Shown: piece by piece, positions 1-5,546 of the stretch
How the letters are laid out: every line of letters begins with the position of its first letter
Numbering within the stretch: the first letter of the stretch is position 1
NCBI GenBank assembly: GCA_001873585.1
Contig: MNZL01000145.1
Span: 1-5,836 of the forward strand
Reading direction: 5' to 3'
DNA from: Rhodobacterales bacterium CG2_30_65_12
GTDB lineage: Bacteria; Pseudomonadota; Alphaproteobacteria; Rhodobacterales; Rhodobacteraceae
DNA length: 5,836 nt
Notes under the pieces: model-generated
The model's input: only the letters and a program-made list of their open reading frames with translations
Told to the model about the DNA's origin: nothing
The model's database searches: none
Translations under genes and position numbers: made by a program

Positions 1-933
1 TCGGGGCGCAAGGATATCGAGGTGGTCGCCATCAACGATCTCGGCCCGGTCGAGACCAACGCCCACCTCATCCGATACGATTCGGTGCATGGCCGCTTTC
101 CCGGCACCGTTACGGTGAAGGGCGATACGATCGACGTTGGCCGTGGCCCGATCAAGGTAACCGCGATCCGCGATCCCAAGGAGCTGCCCTGGGGCGATGT
201 GGATATTGCGCTCGAATGCACCGGCATCTTCACCGCGCGTGACAAGGCCGCATTCCACCTCGAAAACGGCTCCAAGCGCGTGCTCGTCTCGGCCCCCGCT
301 GCCGGTGCCGACAAGACCATCGTTTTTGGCGTCAACCACGATGCGCTGACGGCTGACGATCTGGTGGTCTCCAACGCTTCGTGCACCACCAACTGCCTGT
401 CGCCGGTGGCCAAGGTGCTCAACGATACCGTCGGCATCACCCGCGGCTTCATGACCACGATCCACTCCTACACCGGCGACCAGCCGACGCTCGACACGAT
501 GCACAAGGATCTCTACCGCGGGCGCGCTGCGGCCATGAGCATGATCCCGACCAGCACCGGCGCCGCCAAGGCCGTGAGCCTGGTGTTGCCGGAGCTTGAC
601 GGCAAGCTCGACGGCGTGGCGATCCGGGTGCCGACGCCGAACGTCTCGGTGGTCGATCTCACCTTCGAGGCAGGCCGCAATACAACGGTGGAAGAGATCA
701 ACGCCGCGATCCGCGCCGCCGCCGATGGCCCGATGAAGGGCATCCTCGGCTACACCGACGAGGCCAACGTTTCGATCGACTTCAACCACGATCCGCATTC
801 GTCGACCTTCCACATGGACCAGACCAAGGTGATGGACGGCAACTTTGTCCGCATCCTGAGCTGGTATGACAACGAATGGGGCTTCTCCAACCGCATGGCC
901 GATACCGCCGTGGCGATGGGCAAGCTGATCTAG
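1..933 (+). CDS. cbbG: Glyceraldehyde-3-phosphate dehydrogenase, 5'-truncated by the window edge
   Basis: Type I GAPDH, a cytosolic tetramer that in the Calvin cycle reduces 1,3-bisphosphoglycerate to glyceraldehyde-3-phosphate. The frame is open from base 1, giving 310 visible residues; by comparison with the family about 23-25 N-terminal residues, including the GxGxxG dinucleotide loop, lie upstream. The GTG at 22 is internal and not a start. The fragment opens on the second Rossmann strand (VVAINDLG), with Asp13 in the position that favours NAD over NADP. The catalytic motif SASCTTNC-like stretch has its Cys at fragment residue 128 (codon 382-384), and the catalytic His is at residue 155 in TTIHSYTGDQ; the 27-residue spacing equals C149-H176 of classical GAPDH. 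The positions equivalent to L187-P188 are Thr-Met (residues 166-167). The RVPTPNVSVVDL segment and the C-terminal SWYDNEWGFSNRM are intact. It sits directly upstream of the aldolase, as in Rhodobacter-type form II operons, hence the symbol cbbG; without the context it would be called gap. Confidence 0.96.
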   Translation, partial: SGRKDIEVVAINDLGPVETNAHLIRYDSVHGRFPGTVTVKGDTIDVGRGPIKVTAIRDPKELPWGDVDIALECTGIFTARDKAAFHLENGSKRVLVSAPAAGADKTIVFGVNHDALTADDLVVSNASCTTNCLSPVAKVLNDTVGITRGFMTTIHSYTGDQPTLDTMHKDLYRGRAAAMSMIPTSTGAAKAVSLVLPELDGKLDGVAIRVPTPNVSVVDLTFEAGRNTTVEEINAAIRAAADGPMKGILGYTDEANVSIDFNHDPHSSTFHMDQTKVMDGNFVRILSWYDNEWGFSNRMADTAVAMGKLI

Positions 934-1000
934 AACTCGATCCGAGAAGTGGGCGCCGGTTATCGGACCAAATCGAGTGCTCAAAAAAGGAATCTGACAC
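934..1000 (+). promoter_or_regulatory. cbbG-cbbA spacer with inverted repeat and Shine-Dalgarno
   Basis: This 67-bp spacer holds a perfect 7-bp inverted repeat, ACTCGAT (935-941) with ATCGAGT (972-978). Inside it, CCGA (942-945) can pair with TCGG (963-966), leaving a 5-nt one-sided bulge and a 17-nt loop. There is no T-run directly after the stem, so it does not look like an intrinsic terminator. An A-rich AAGGAA Shine-Dalgarno (987-992) precedes the aldolase ATG by 8 nt. The stem could be an mRNA processing or stability element, but it is modest in strength and its function is inferred. Confidence 0.4.
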
Positions 1001-2050
1001 ATGGCACTTATTTCGCTTCGTCAACTGCTGGACCACGCCGCCGAACATTCCTACGGCGTGCCGGCTTTCAACATCAACAACATGGAGCAGGGCCTTGCGA
1101 TCATGGTCGCGGCCAAGAAGGTGGATAGCCCGGTGATCCTCCAGGCCTCGCGCGGAGCGCGCTCCTATGCCGGCGACATCATGCTCAAGCACATGATCCA
1201 GGCGCTTGCCGAGATGTATCCCGATATTCCGATCGTGATGCACCAGGACCACGGCAACAACGAGCAGACCTGCCTTTCGGCGATCCGCCACGGCTTTACC
1301 TCCGTGATGATGGATGGCTCGCTTCAGGCCGACATGAAATCTCCGGCGGATTGGGATTACAACGTCGATATCACCGAGCGCGTGGCGCGGATGGCGCATT
1401 GGGTCGGGGCTTCTGTTGAGGGCGAGCTGGGCGTGCTCGGCAACCTGGAAACCGGCATGGCGGCCAAGGAAGACGGCTCGGGCGCCGAAGGCAAGCTCGA
1501 CCACAGCCAGCTTCTGACCGATCCCGATGAGGCCGCCGAGTTCGTCAAGCTCACCAAGGTCGACGCGCTGGCAATCGCCTGTGGCACCAGCCACGGCGCT
1601 TACAAGTTCAGCAAGAAGCCCACCGGCGAGACGCTGGCGATCAGCCAGATCGAGAAGATCCACGCCAAAATCCCGCATGTGCACCTGGTGATGCACGGCT
1701 CGTCATCGGTGCCGCAGTATCTGCAAGATCTGATGAACGAACATGGTGGCGAAATGCCGCAAACCTACGGTGTGCCGGTTGAAGAGATCGAGCGCGGCAT
1801 CAAGTCTGGCGTGCGCAAGGTGAATATCGACACCGACAACCGGATGGCGCTCACCGGCCAGTTCCGCAAGGTGGCGATGGAGAAGAAGGGCGAGTTTGAT
1901 CCGCGTAAATTCATGATTCCGGCCATGGCAGAGATGGAAAAGCTCGTGATCGACCGTTTCGAGCGTTTCGGCACCGCCGGCAATGCCTCGAAGATCAAGC
2001 CGATCGACCTCGACGATATGGCCAAGCGCTACGCCGACGGTTCGCTCTGA
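1001..2050 (+). CDS. cbbA: Class II (zinc) fructose-bisphosphate aldolase
   Basis: Catalyses the reversible aldol condensation of dihydroxyacetone phosphate with glyceraldehyde-3-phosphate to fructose-1,6-bisphosphate; Calvin-cycle members usually also make sedoheptulose-1,7-bisphosphate. The 349-aa length and the sequence match the proteobacterial CbbA-type class II aldolases, a TIM barrel using Zn2+. Visible active-site elements, in order, are the N-terminal YGVPAFNINN (18-27); HQDHG (81-85), with Asp83 as catalytic acid/base and His84 as zinc ligand; VEGELG (139-144); GTSHGAYK with zinc ligand His198; VMHGSSS with zinc ligand His232; and the phosphate-binding KVNIDTD near residue 286. The ATG at 1001 is supported by the AAGGAA site 8 nt upstream and by family-typical MALISLRQLLDHAA. 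It lies between cbbG and cbbM, probably in one transcript. Nothing is truncated or out of place. Confidence 0.97.
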   Translation: MALISLRQLLDHAAEHSYGVPAFNINNMEQGLAIMVAAKKVDSPVILQASRGARSYAGDIMLKHMIQALAEMYPDIPIVMHQDHGNNEQTCLSAIRHGFTSVMMDGSLQADMKSPADWDYNVDITERVARMAHWVGASVEGELGVLGNLETGMAAKEDGSGAEGKLDHSQLLTDPDEAAEFVKLTKVDALAIACGTSHGAYKFSKKPTGETLAISQIEKIHAKIPHVHLVMHGSSSVPQYLQDLMNEHGGEMPQTYGVPVEEIERGIKSGVRKVNIDTDNRMALTGQFRKVAMEKKGEFDPRKFMIPAMAEMEKLVIDRFERFGTAGNASKIKPIDLDDMAKRYADGSL

Positions 2051-2063
2051 CAAGCAACACCAC

Positions 2064-2119
2064 GCGGGCGCGCCGGAGCTCTGGCCGCGCCCGCTGCAAG
2101 GGGGAGCCTCGCGGCCCCC
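2064..2119 (+). promoter_or_regulatory. Tandem GC-rich hairpins in the cbbM leader
   Basis: Two stem-loops lie in the cbbA-cbbM spacer. The first has a perfect 9-bp stem, GCGGGCGCG (2064-2072) with CGCGCCCGC (2086-2094). It can add two C-G pairs (2073-2074 with 2083-2084) past a single-base bulge at 2085, closing an 8-nt loop, GGAGCTCT. The second pairs GGGGG (2100-2104) with CCCCC (2115-2119) around a 10-nt loop. Neither is followed by a T-run, so intrinsic termination is unlikely. Their place just before the strong cbbM ribosome site fits a 5' mRNA-stabilising or RNA-processing element that would raise cbbM output relative to upstream genes; that role is inference. Confidence 0.5.
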
Positions 2120-2128
2120 GCATGGAAC

Positions 2129-2134
2129 AGGAGG
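2129..2134 (+). promoter_or_regulatory. Consensus Shine-Dalgarno of cbbM
   Basis: AGGAGG at 2129-2134, followed by GA, is the full anti-Shine-Dalgarno complement and sits 6 nt before the ATG at 2141. It is the strongest ribosome-binding site in the window: neighbours have AAGGAA, AGGGAG or weaker GGAAAG/GGAG. It fixes the cbbM start and fits the need for very high RuBisCO synthesis. Confidence 0.85.
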
Positions 2135-2140
2135 ATCCAA

Positions 2141-3514
2141 ATGGACCAATCCAAACGCTACGCCAATCTTGATCTGGAGGAAAAAGATCTGATTGCCAAA
2201 GGCCGCCACGTGCTGGTCGCCTACATCATGAAGCCCAAGGCCGGCCACGGCTACCTTGAGACCGCCGCGCACTTTGCCGCCGAAAGCTCGACCGGCACCA
2301 ACGTGGAGGTCTCGACGACCGACGATTTCACCCGCGGCGTCGATGCCCTCGTCTACGAGATCGACGAAGCCAGGGAGCTGACCAAGATCGCCTACCCGGT
2401 CGAGCTGTTTGACCGCAACATCATCGACGGGCGCGCCATGCTCGCCTCGTTCCTGACCCTGACCATCGGCAACAACCAGGGCATGGGCGACGTTGAATAT
2501 GCCAAGATGCATGATTTCTATGTGCCGCCGGCCTACCTGCGCCTGTTCGATGGCCCCTCGACCACCATCGCCGATCTTTGGCGGGTGCTTGATCGGCCGG
2601 TGGTTGACGGCGGGTTCATCGTCGGCACGATCATCAAACCCAAACTGGGCCTGCGGCCGCAGCCCTTTGCCGATGCCTGCTATGATTTCTGGCTTGGCGG
2701 CGATTTCATCAAGAATGACGAACCGCAAGGCAACCAGGTGTTTTCGCCGCTGAAGGAAACCGTGCGGCGGGTTGCCGACGCGATGAAACGCGCGCAGGAC
2801 AAGACCGGAGAGGCCAAGCTGTTTTCCTGGAACATCACCGCTGACGACTACCGCGAGATGATCGCGCGCGGCGAATACATCCTTGAAACCTTCGGCCCCG
2901 ATGCCGACCATATTGCCTTCCTTGTCGACGGCTACGTTGCCGGGCCGCAGGCGATCACCACCGCGCGGCGGCATTTCCCCAAGCAATACCTGCACTTCCA
3001 CCGTGCCGGCCACGGCGCCGTGACCAGCCCCAGCGCCAAGCGCGGCTATACCGGCTTTATCCTGGCCAAGATGGCGCGGCTTCAGGGCGCTTCAGGCATT
3101 CACGTTGGCACCATGGGCTATGGCAAGATGGAAGGCGACAAGGGCGACACGGTGATCGCTCACATGATCACCGAAGACAGCGTGACCGGCCCCTATTTCC
3201 ATCAGGAGTGGCTGGGTATGAACCCGACCACGCCGATCATCTCGGGCGGGATGAACGCGCTGAGGATGCCCGGTTTTTTCAAGAACCTCGGCCACTCGAA
3301 CCTGATCATGACAGCGGGCGGTGGCGCGTTTGGCCATTTTGATGGCCCGGCGGCAGGCGCGATCTCGCTGCGCCAGGCCGAGCAATGCTGGAAGGAGGGT
3401 GCGGACCCGGTCGCGTTTGCCAAGGAGCACCGCGAATTTGCCCGCGCCTTTGAGAGCTTCAGCAAAGACGCCGATGATCTCTACCCCGGCTGGCGCAAAG
3501 CGCTGGGCGTGTGA
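2141..3514 (+). CDS. cbbM: Form II ribulose-1,5-bisphosphate carboxylase/oxygenase
   Basis: Fixes CO2 onto ribulose-1,5-bisphosphate to give two 3-phosphoglycerate, and O2 to give 2-phosphoglycolate. It is 457 aa, close to the 459-466 of known CbbM, and from residue 1 (MDQSKRYANLDLEEKDLIAK) it aligns without gaps with my recollection of the Rhodospirillum rubrum enzyme through the active site. All catalytic positions in that numbering are present: Glu48, Asn111, Lys166 (TIIKPKLG), the carbamylated Lys191 with Mg ligands Asp193 and Glu194 (GGDFIKNDEP), His287 and His291 (FHRAGHG), His321, loop-6 Lys329 (GTMGYGKMEG), and Ser368 (IISGGMN). It should therefore be a true carboxylase and not a RuBisCO-like protein. 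No small-subunit gene is present, as expected for form II. Residue 230 is Trp (SWNITADD) where the sequences I recall have Ala. The gene ends in tandem stops TGA-TAA (3512-3517). No activase gene (cbbX, or cbbQ/cbbO) is visible. Confidence 0.99.
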   Translation: MDQSKRYANLDLEEKDLIAKGRHVLVAYIMKPKAGHGYLETAAHFAAESSTGTNVEVSTTDDFTRGVDALVYEIDEARELTKIAYPVELFDRNIIDGRAMLASFLTLTIGNNQGMGDVEYAKMHDFYVPPAYLRLFDGPSTTIADLWRVLDRPVVDGGFIVGTIIKPKLGLRPQPFADACYDFWLGGDFIKNDEPQGNQVFSPLKETVRRVADAMKRAQDKTGEAKLFSWNITADDYREMIARGEYILETFGPDADHIAFLVDGYVAGPQAITTARRHFPKQYLHFHRAGHGAVTSPSAKRGYTGFILAKMARLQGASGIHVGTMGYGKMEGDKGDTVIAHMITEDSVTGPYFHQEWLGMNPTTPIISGGMNALRMPGFFKNLGHSNLIMTAGGGAFGHFDGPAAGAISLRQAEQCWKEGADPVAFAKEHREFARAFESFSKDADDLYPGWRKALGV

Positions 3515-3525
3515 TAAACCTTCAC

Positions 3526-3552
3526 GGGCGGCAGGCCATTGGCTTGCCGCTC
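3526..3552 (+). promoter_or_regulatory. Stem-loop in the cbbM-cbbE spacer
   Basis: The 61-bp spacer holds a strong hairpin. GCGGCAGGCC (3528-3537) pairs with GGCTTGCCGC (3541-3550) through 10 bp with one G-U wobble around an ATT triloop; 3526-3527 can extend it by two more pairs with 3551-3552. It begins only 9 nt after the tandem stop codons of cbbM and has no T-run after it. The position suits a 3'-end stabiliser that blocks exonucleases and leaves the upstream cbbM message more abundant than the downstream genes. Function is inferred; the structure is read directly. Confidence 0.5.
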
Positions 3553-3562
3553 ACCCCAAATT

Positions 3563-3578
3563 CAGGGAGACGAACATG
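3563..3578 (+). promoter_or_regulatory. Ribosome-binding site and start of cbbE, near-copy of the site at 4312
   Basis: CAGGGAGACGAACATG contains an AGGGAG Shine-Dalgarno 6 nt before the ATG at 3576. It differs by one base from the site of the thioredoxin-like gene (4312-4327, CAGGGAGACAAACATG). It selects the 230-aa start of the epimerase over any upstream in-frame codon inside cbbM. Confidence 0.8.
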
Positions 3579-4268
3579 TCGTTTGACCGTTCCATCAAGA
3601 TCGCCCCGTCGATCCTTTCGGCCGATTTCGCCAATTTCGGCCAGGAGATACGAGCGATCGAGGCGCAGGGCGCCGACTGGGTGCATGTTGACGTGATGGA
3701 CGGGCATTTCGTGCCCAATCTCACCTTTGGCCCGCCCGCCGTGAAGGCGTTTCGCCCGCATGTGACCACCTTCATGGACGTGCACCTGATGATCGCGCCG
3801 GTCGATCCCTATATCGAGGCTTATGCCGAGGCCGGGGCCGACATGATCACCGCGCACCTCGAAGCCGGGCCGCACATCCACCGCACGTTGCAGGCGATCA
3901 AGGCCACCGGCAAGATGGCCGGCGTGAGCCTGAACCCGGGCACACCCGCCGAGAGCATCGCCGATCTGCTTGATGTCGTTGACATGGTGCTGGTGATGAC
4001 GGTGAACCCAGGCTTTGGCGGCCAGAAATTCCTGCCACTTGGGATCGAGAAAACCCGCAAGATCCGCGAGATGATCGGTGATCGTCCAATCCACATCCAG
4101 GTGGATGGTGGCGTGACGCCTGAAACGGTCGGCGCGCTGGCCGCAGCCGGGGGCGATGTGTTTGTGGCCGGCTCTGCGGTGTTCAAAGGCGGTTCGGTGG
4201 ATAACCCCGCGCCCTATGGCGACAACATCCGCGCCATTCGTGCGGCGGCGGTGAAGGCCCTGAAATAG
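3576..4268 (+). CDS. cbbE: Ribulose-phosphate 3-epimerase
   Basis: Interconverts xylulose-5-phosphate and ribulose-5-phosphate, feeding phosphoribulokinase in the regeneration phase of the Calvin cycle and also the pentose phosphate pathway. The 230-aa TIM-barrel protein shows every family signature: IAPSILSADF with Ser12; WVHVDVMDGHFVPN with metal ligands His37 and Asp39 (Asp39 also a catalytic acid/base) and Met41; MDVHLMI with metal ligand His70; MTVNPGFGGQKF (141-152), the phosphate-binding loop; QVDGGV with the second catalytic Asp177; and VAGSAVF near the C terminus. The frame is open upstream into cbbM, but the AGGGAG site and the family-typical N terminus place the start at 3576. The spacer after cbbM is 61 bp. 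It could equally be named rpe; cbbE is chosen for the operon context. Confidence 0.96.
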   Translation: MSFDRSIKIAPSILSADFANFGQEIRAIEAQGADWVHVDVMDGHFVPNLTFGPPAVKAFRPHVTTFMDVHLMIAPVDPYIEAYAEAGADMITAHLEAGPHIHRTLQAIKATGKMAGVSLNPGTPAESIADLLDVVDMVLVMTVNPGFGGQKFLPLGIEKTRKIREMIGDRPIHIQVDGGVTPETVGALAAAGGDVFVAGSAVFKGGSVDNPAPYGDNIRAIRAAAVKALK

Positions 4269-4308
4269 CGCAAACGCGGGGCCGTGTGCTCTGGCGCGCG
4301 GCCTTGCG
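4269..4308 (+). promoter_or_regulatory. Stem-loop in the cbbE to thioredoxin-like gene spacer
   Basis: Immediately after the cbbE stop codon, GGCCGTGTGC (4280-4289) can pair with GCGCGCGGCC (4294-4303) over 10 bp with two G-U wobbles and a TCTG tetraloop. An outer stem, CGCAA (4269-4273) with TTGCG (4304-4308), flanks it, leaving a 6-nt bulge on the 5' side. No T-run follows. It resembles the hairpins in the other spacers in placement, ending a few bases before the next Shine-Dalgarno. A role in message decay or processing is inference. Confidence 0.45.
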
Positions 4309-4324
4309 AGACAGGGAGACAAAC

Positions 4325-4879
4325 ATGGCGGCAATTCCCCCGGTTTGCGATTTTGGCGCGGCGATCACGGATTTCAGCCTGCCCGACCCTGCCACCGGCA
4401 AGCCCGTGAGCCTCGCCGATGTGAGCGGCGAAAACGGCACGCTGGTGATGTTCATCTGCAACCACTGCCCCTATGTGCGGGCGGTGATCGACAGGATCGT
4501 GCGCGACGCGAAAGCCTTGCAGGCGCTGGGCGTCGGCGTGGTGGCGATCAGTGCCAACGATGTGGCGGCCTACCCCGAGGATGCGCCCGAGCAGATGGTG
4601 ACGATGGCCGAGAAAAACGGCTTCACCTTCCCTTATCTCTATGACGAGTCTCAGGAGGTTGCCCGCGCCTTCGAGGCCGTCTGCACCCCTGATTTTTTTG
4701 GCTACAACGCTGCCGGCAAACTGCAATACCGTGGCCGCCTCGATGCCTCGCGCCGAGAAGCCGGTCCGGCCGATTTACGCCGGGATCTGTTCGAAGCGAT
4801 GAAACAGGTGGCCGAGACCGGCAAAGGCCCGAAAGAGCAGGTCGCCTCGATCGGCTGCTCGATCAAGTGGAAAGAATAG
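4325..4879 (+). CDS. Thioredoxin-fold, AhpC/TSA peroxiredoxin-like protein embedded in the cbb operon
   Basis: A 184-aa cytosolic protein (no signal peptide or membrane segment) of the thioredoxin-like family whose hallmark is a CNHCP active site. Visible parts are an N-terminal peroxiredoxin-like lead (ITDFSLPDPATGKPVSLADV, 14-33); MFICNHCPYVRA (42-53) with Cys45 and Cys48 as a CxxC-type redox pair; VVAISAND (72-79); the VCTPDFFGY segment (119-127), whose Pro122 is probably the cis-proline facing the active site and is preceded by Cys120; and the family-typical C-terminal SIGCSIKWK with Cys178. Cys8 is a fifth cysteine. The family is widespread but poorly characterised; peroxidase or disulphide-reductase activity is plausible, substrate unknown. 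The ATG at 4325 is chosen over an upstream GTG at 4286 because it follows the same AGGGAG site as cbbE and because the GTG lies within the hairpin. Only 4 nt separate it from cbbZ, so co-expression with the cycle is likely. A specific role in redox control of CBB enzymes is my inference. Confidence 0.87.
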   Translation: MAAIPPVCDFGAAITDFSLPDPATGKPVSLADVSGENGTLVMFICNHCPYVRAVIDRIVRDAKALQALGVGVVAISANDVAAYPEDAPEQMVTMAEKNGFTFPYLYDESQEVARAFEAVCTPDFFGYNAAGKLQYRGRLDASRREAGPADLRRDLFEAMKQVAETGKGPKEQVASIGCSIKWKE

Positions 4880-4883
4880 CGCC

Positions 4884-5546
4884 ATGCGTATCGTCTTCGA
4901 TCTCGACGGCACGCTTGTCGATAGCGCGCCAGACATAATGGTTGCCGCCAACAAGATGCTCGCGGGCGAGGGGGTTGCGCCGCTCGACCTGGCCACGATC
5001 ACCTCGTTCATCGGCAACGGTCTGCCCAAGCTCGTTGAGCGGGTGATGCGCGCCCGGGGCCTTGCGCCGTCGCAGTTCGAGCGGCTCCACGATGAAGTAA
5101 AAGACTTCTACAATGCCGCCCCGGCCGACGAGAGCGCGCCGATGCCGGGTGTTGTGGCGCTCCTCGAAAAGCTCAAGGCCGATGGCCACCGGCTTGGCGT
5201 TTGCACCAACAAACCCGAGCAACCGGCGCGCCGCTTGCTGGACTTGCTCAAACTTGCGCCGTTTTTCGAGACCGTCGTGGGCGGCGATTCCCTCCCGGAA
5301 AAAAAGCCCCACCCGGCACCGCTCAACCTCGCCTTTGAGCAACTGGGGGCGGGCGCGCGGCTTTATGTCGGCGATAGCGAGGTGGATGCCGGGGTGGCGC
5401 TGGCCGCCGGGGTGCGTTTTGCAATCTACGCGCAAGGCTACCGCAAGCAGGCGATCGAGAGCCTGGCGCACGATTTTCGTTTCGATCACTTCGAGGAGCT
5501 CGCCCCGATTATCGCCGCCTTGCCCGCGACGGAGACGGCGGCATGA
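4884..5546 (+). CDS. cbbZ: Phosphoglycolate phosphatase (HAD superfamily)
   Basis: Hydrolyses 2-phosphoglycolate, the product of the RuBisCO oxygenase reaction, to glycolate, preventing inhibition of triose-phosphate isomerase. The 220-aa HAD protein carries the four motifs in order: FDLDGTLVDS with nucleophile Asp6 and acid/base Asp8; CTNKP with Thr108; KKPHP with Lys141 (or Lys140); and VGDSEVD with Asp164 and Asp168 binding Mg2+. Residues 15-86 form the helical C1 cap typical of Gph/CbbZ. The start at 4884 is 4 nt after the preceding stop; the only Shine-Dalgarno-like stretch is GGAAAG (4869-4874) inside the end of the upstream gene, which suggests translational coupling. Its stop overlaps the cbbY start (ATGA, 5543-5546). 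It could be called gph; context favours cbbZ. Confidence 0.92.
   Translation: MRIVFDLDGTLVDSAPDIMVAANKMLAGEGVAPLDLATITSFIGNGLPKLVERVMRARGLAPSQFERLHDEVKDFYNAAPADESAPMPGVVALLEKLKADGHRLGVCTNKPEQPARRLLDLLKLAPFFETVVGGDSLPEKKPHPAPLNLAFEQLGAGARLYVGDSEVDAGVALAAGVRFAIYAQGYRKQAIESLAHDFRFDHFEELAPIIAALPATETAA

Noticed and set aside
22..933. GTG at 22 as the start of GAPDH
   Set aside because: The frame is open to base 1 with family-typical residues (SGRKDIEVV) before it, and the dinucleotide-binding loop would be missing; the gene is cut by the window edge.
2064..2119. Intrinsic transcription terminator between cbbA and cbbM
   Set aside because: The stems are strong, but no T-run follows, and the next gene belongs to the same pathway and strand; read-through is expected.
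2122..2172. Small 16-codon open frame starting at ATG 2122 and overlapping the cbbM start out of frame
   Set aside because: It has no Shine-Dalgarno of its own, and the real AGGAGG lies inside it; most likely chance.
782..3013. Long open frames on the minus strand opposite cbbA and cbbM (782-1696 and 1703-3013)
   Set aside because: They lie wholly opposite well-recognised genes in high-GC DNA, where codon bias leaves antisense frames open. Their translations are rich in Gly, His, Arg and Val and match no family I know.
2141..3514. RuBisCO-like protein (form IV) instead of a carboxylase
   Set aside because: Lys166, Lys191, Asp193, Glu194, His287, His321, Lys329 and Ser368 are all present and the sequence follows form II throughout.
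3321..3575. In-frame N-terminal extension of the epimerase back into cbbM
   Set aside because: The extra residues are Arg-rich shadow sequence of cbbM with no epimerase similarity, and a good Shine-Dalgarno precedes the ATG at 3576.
3522..4334. Minus-strand open frame opposite cbbE (270 codons)
   Set aside because: It is antisense to a complete epimerase with all catalytic residues, has low-complexity His/Arg/Gly composition and no recognisable domain.
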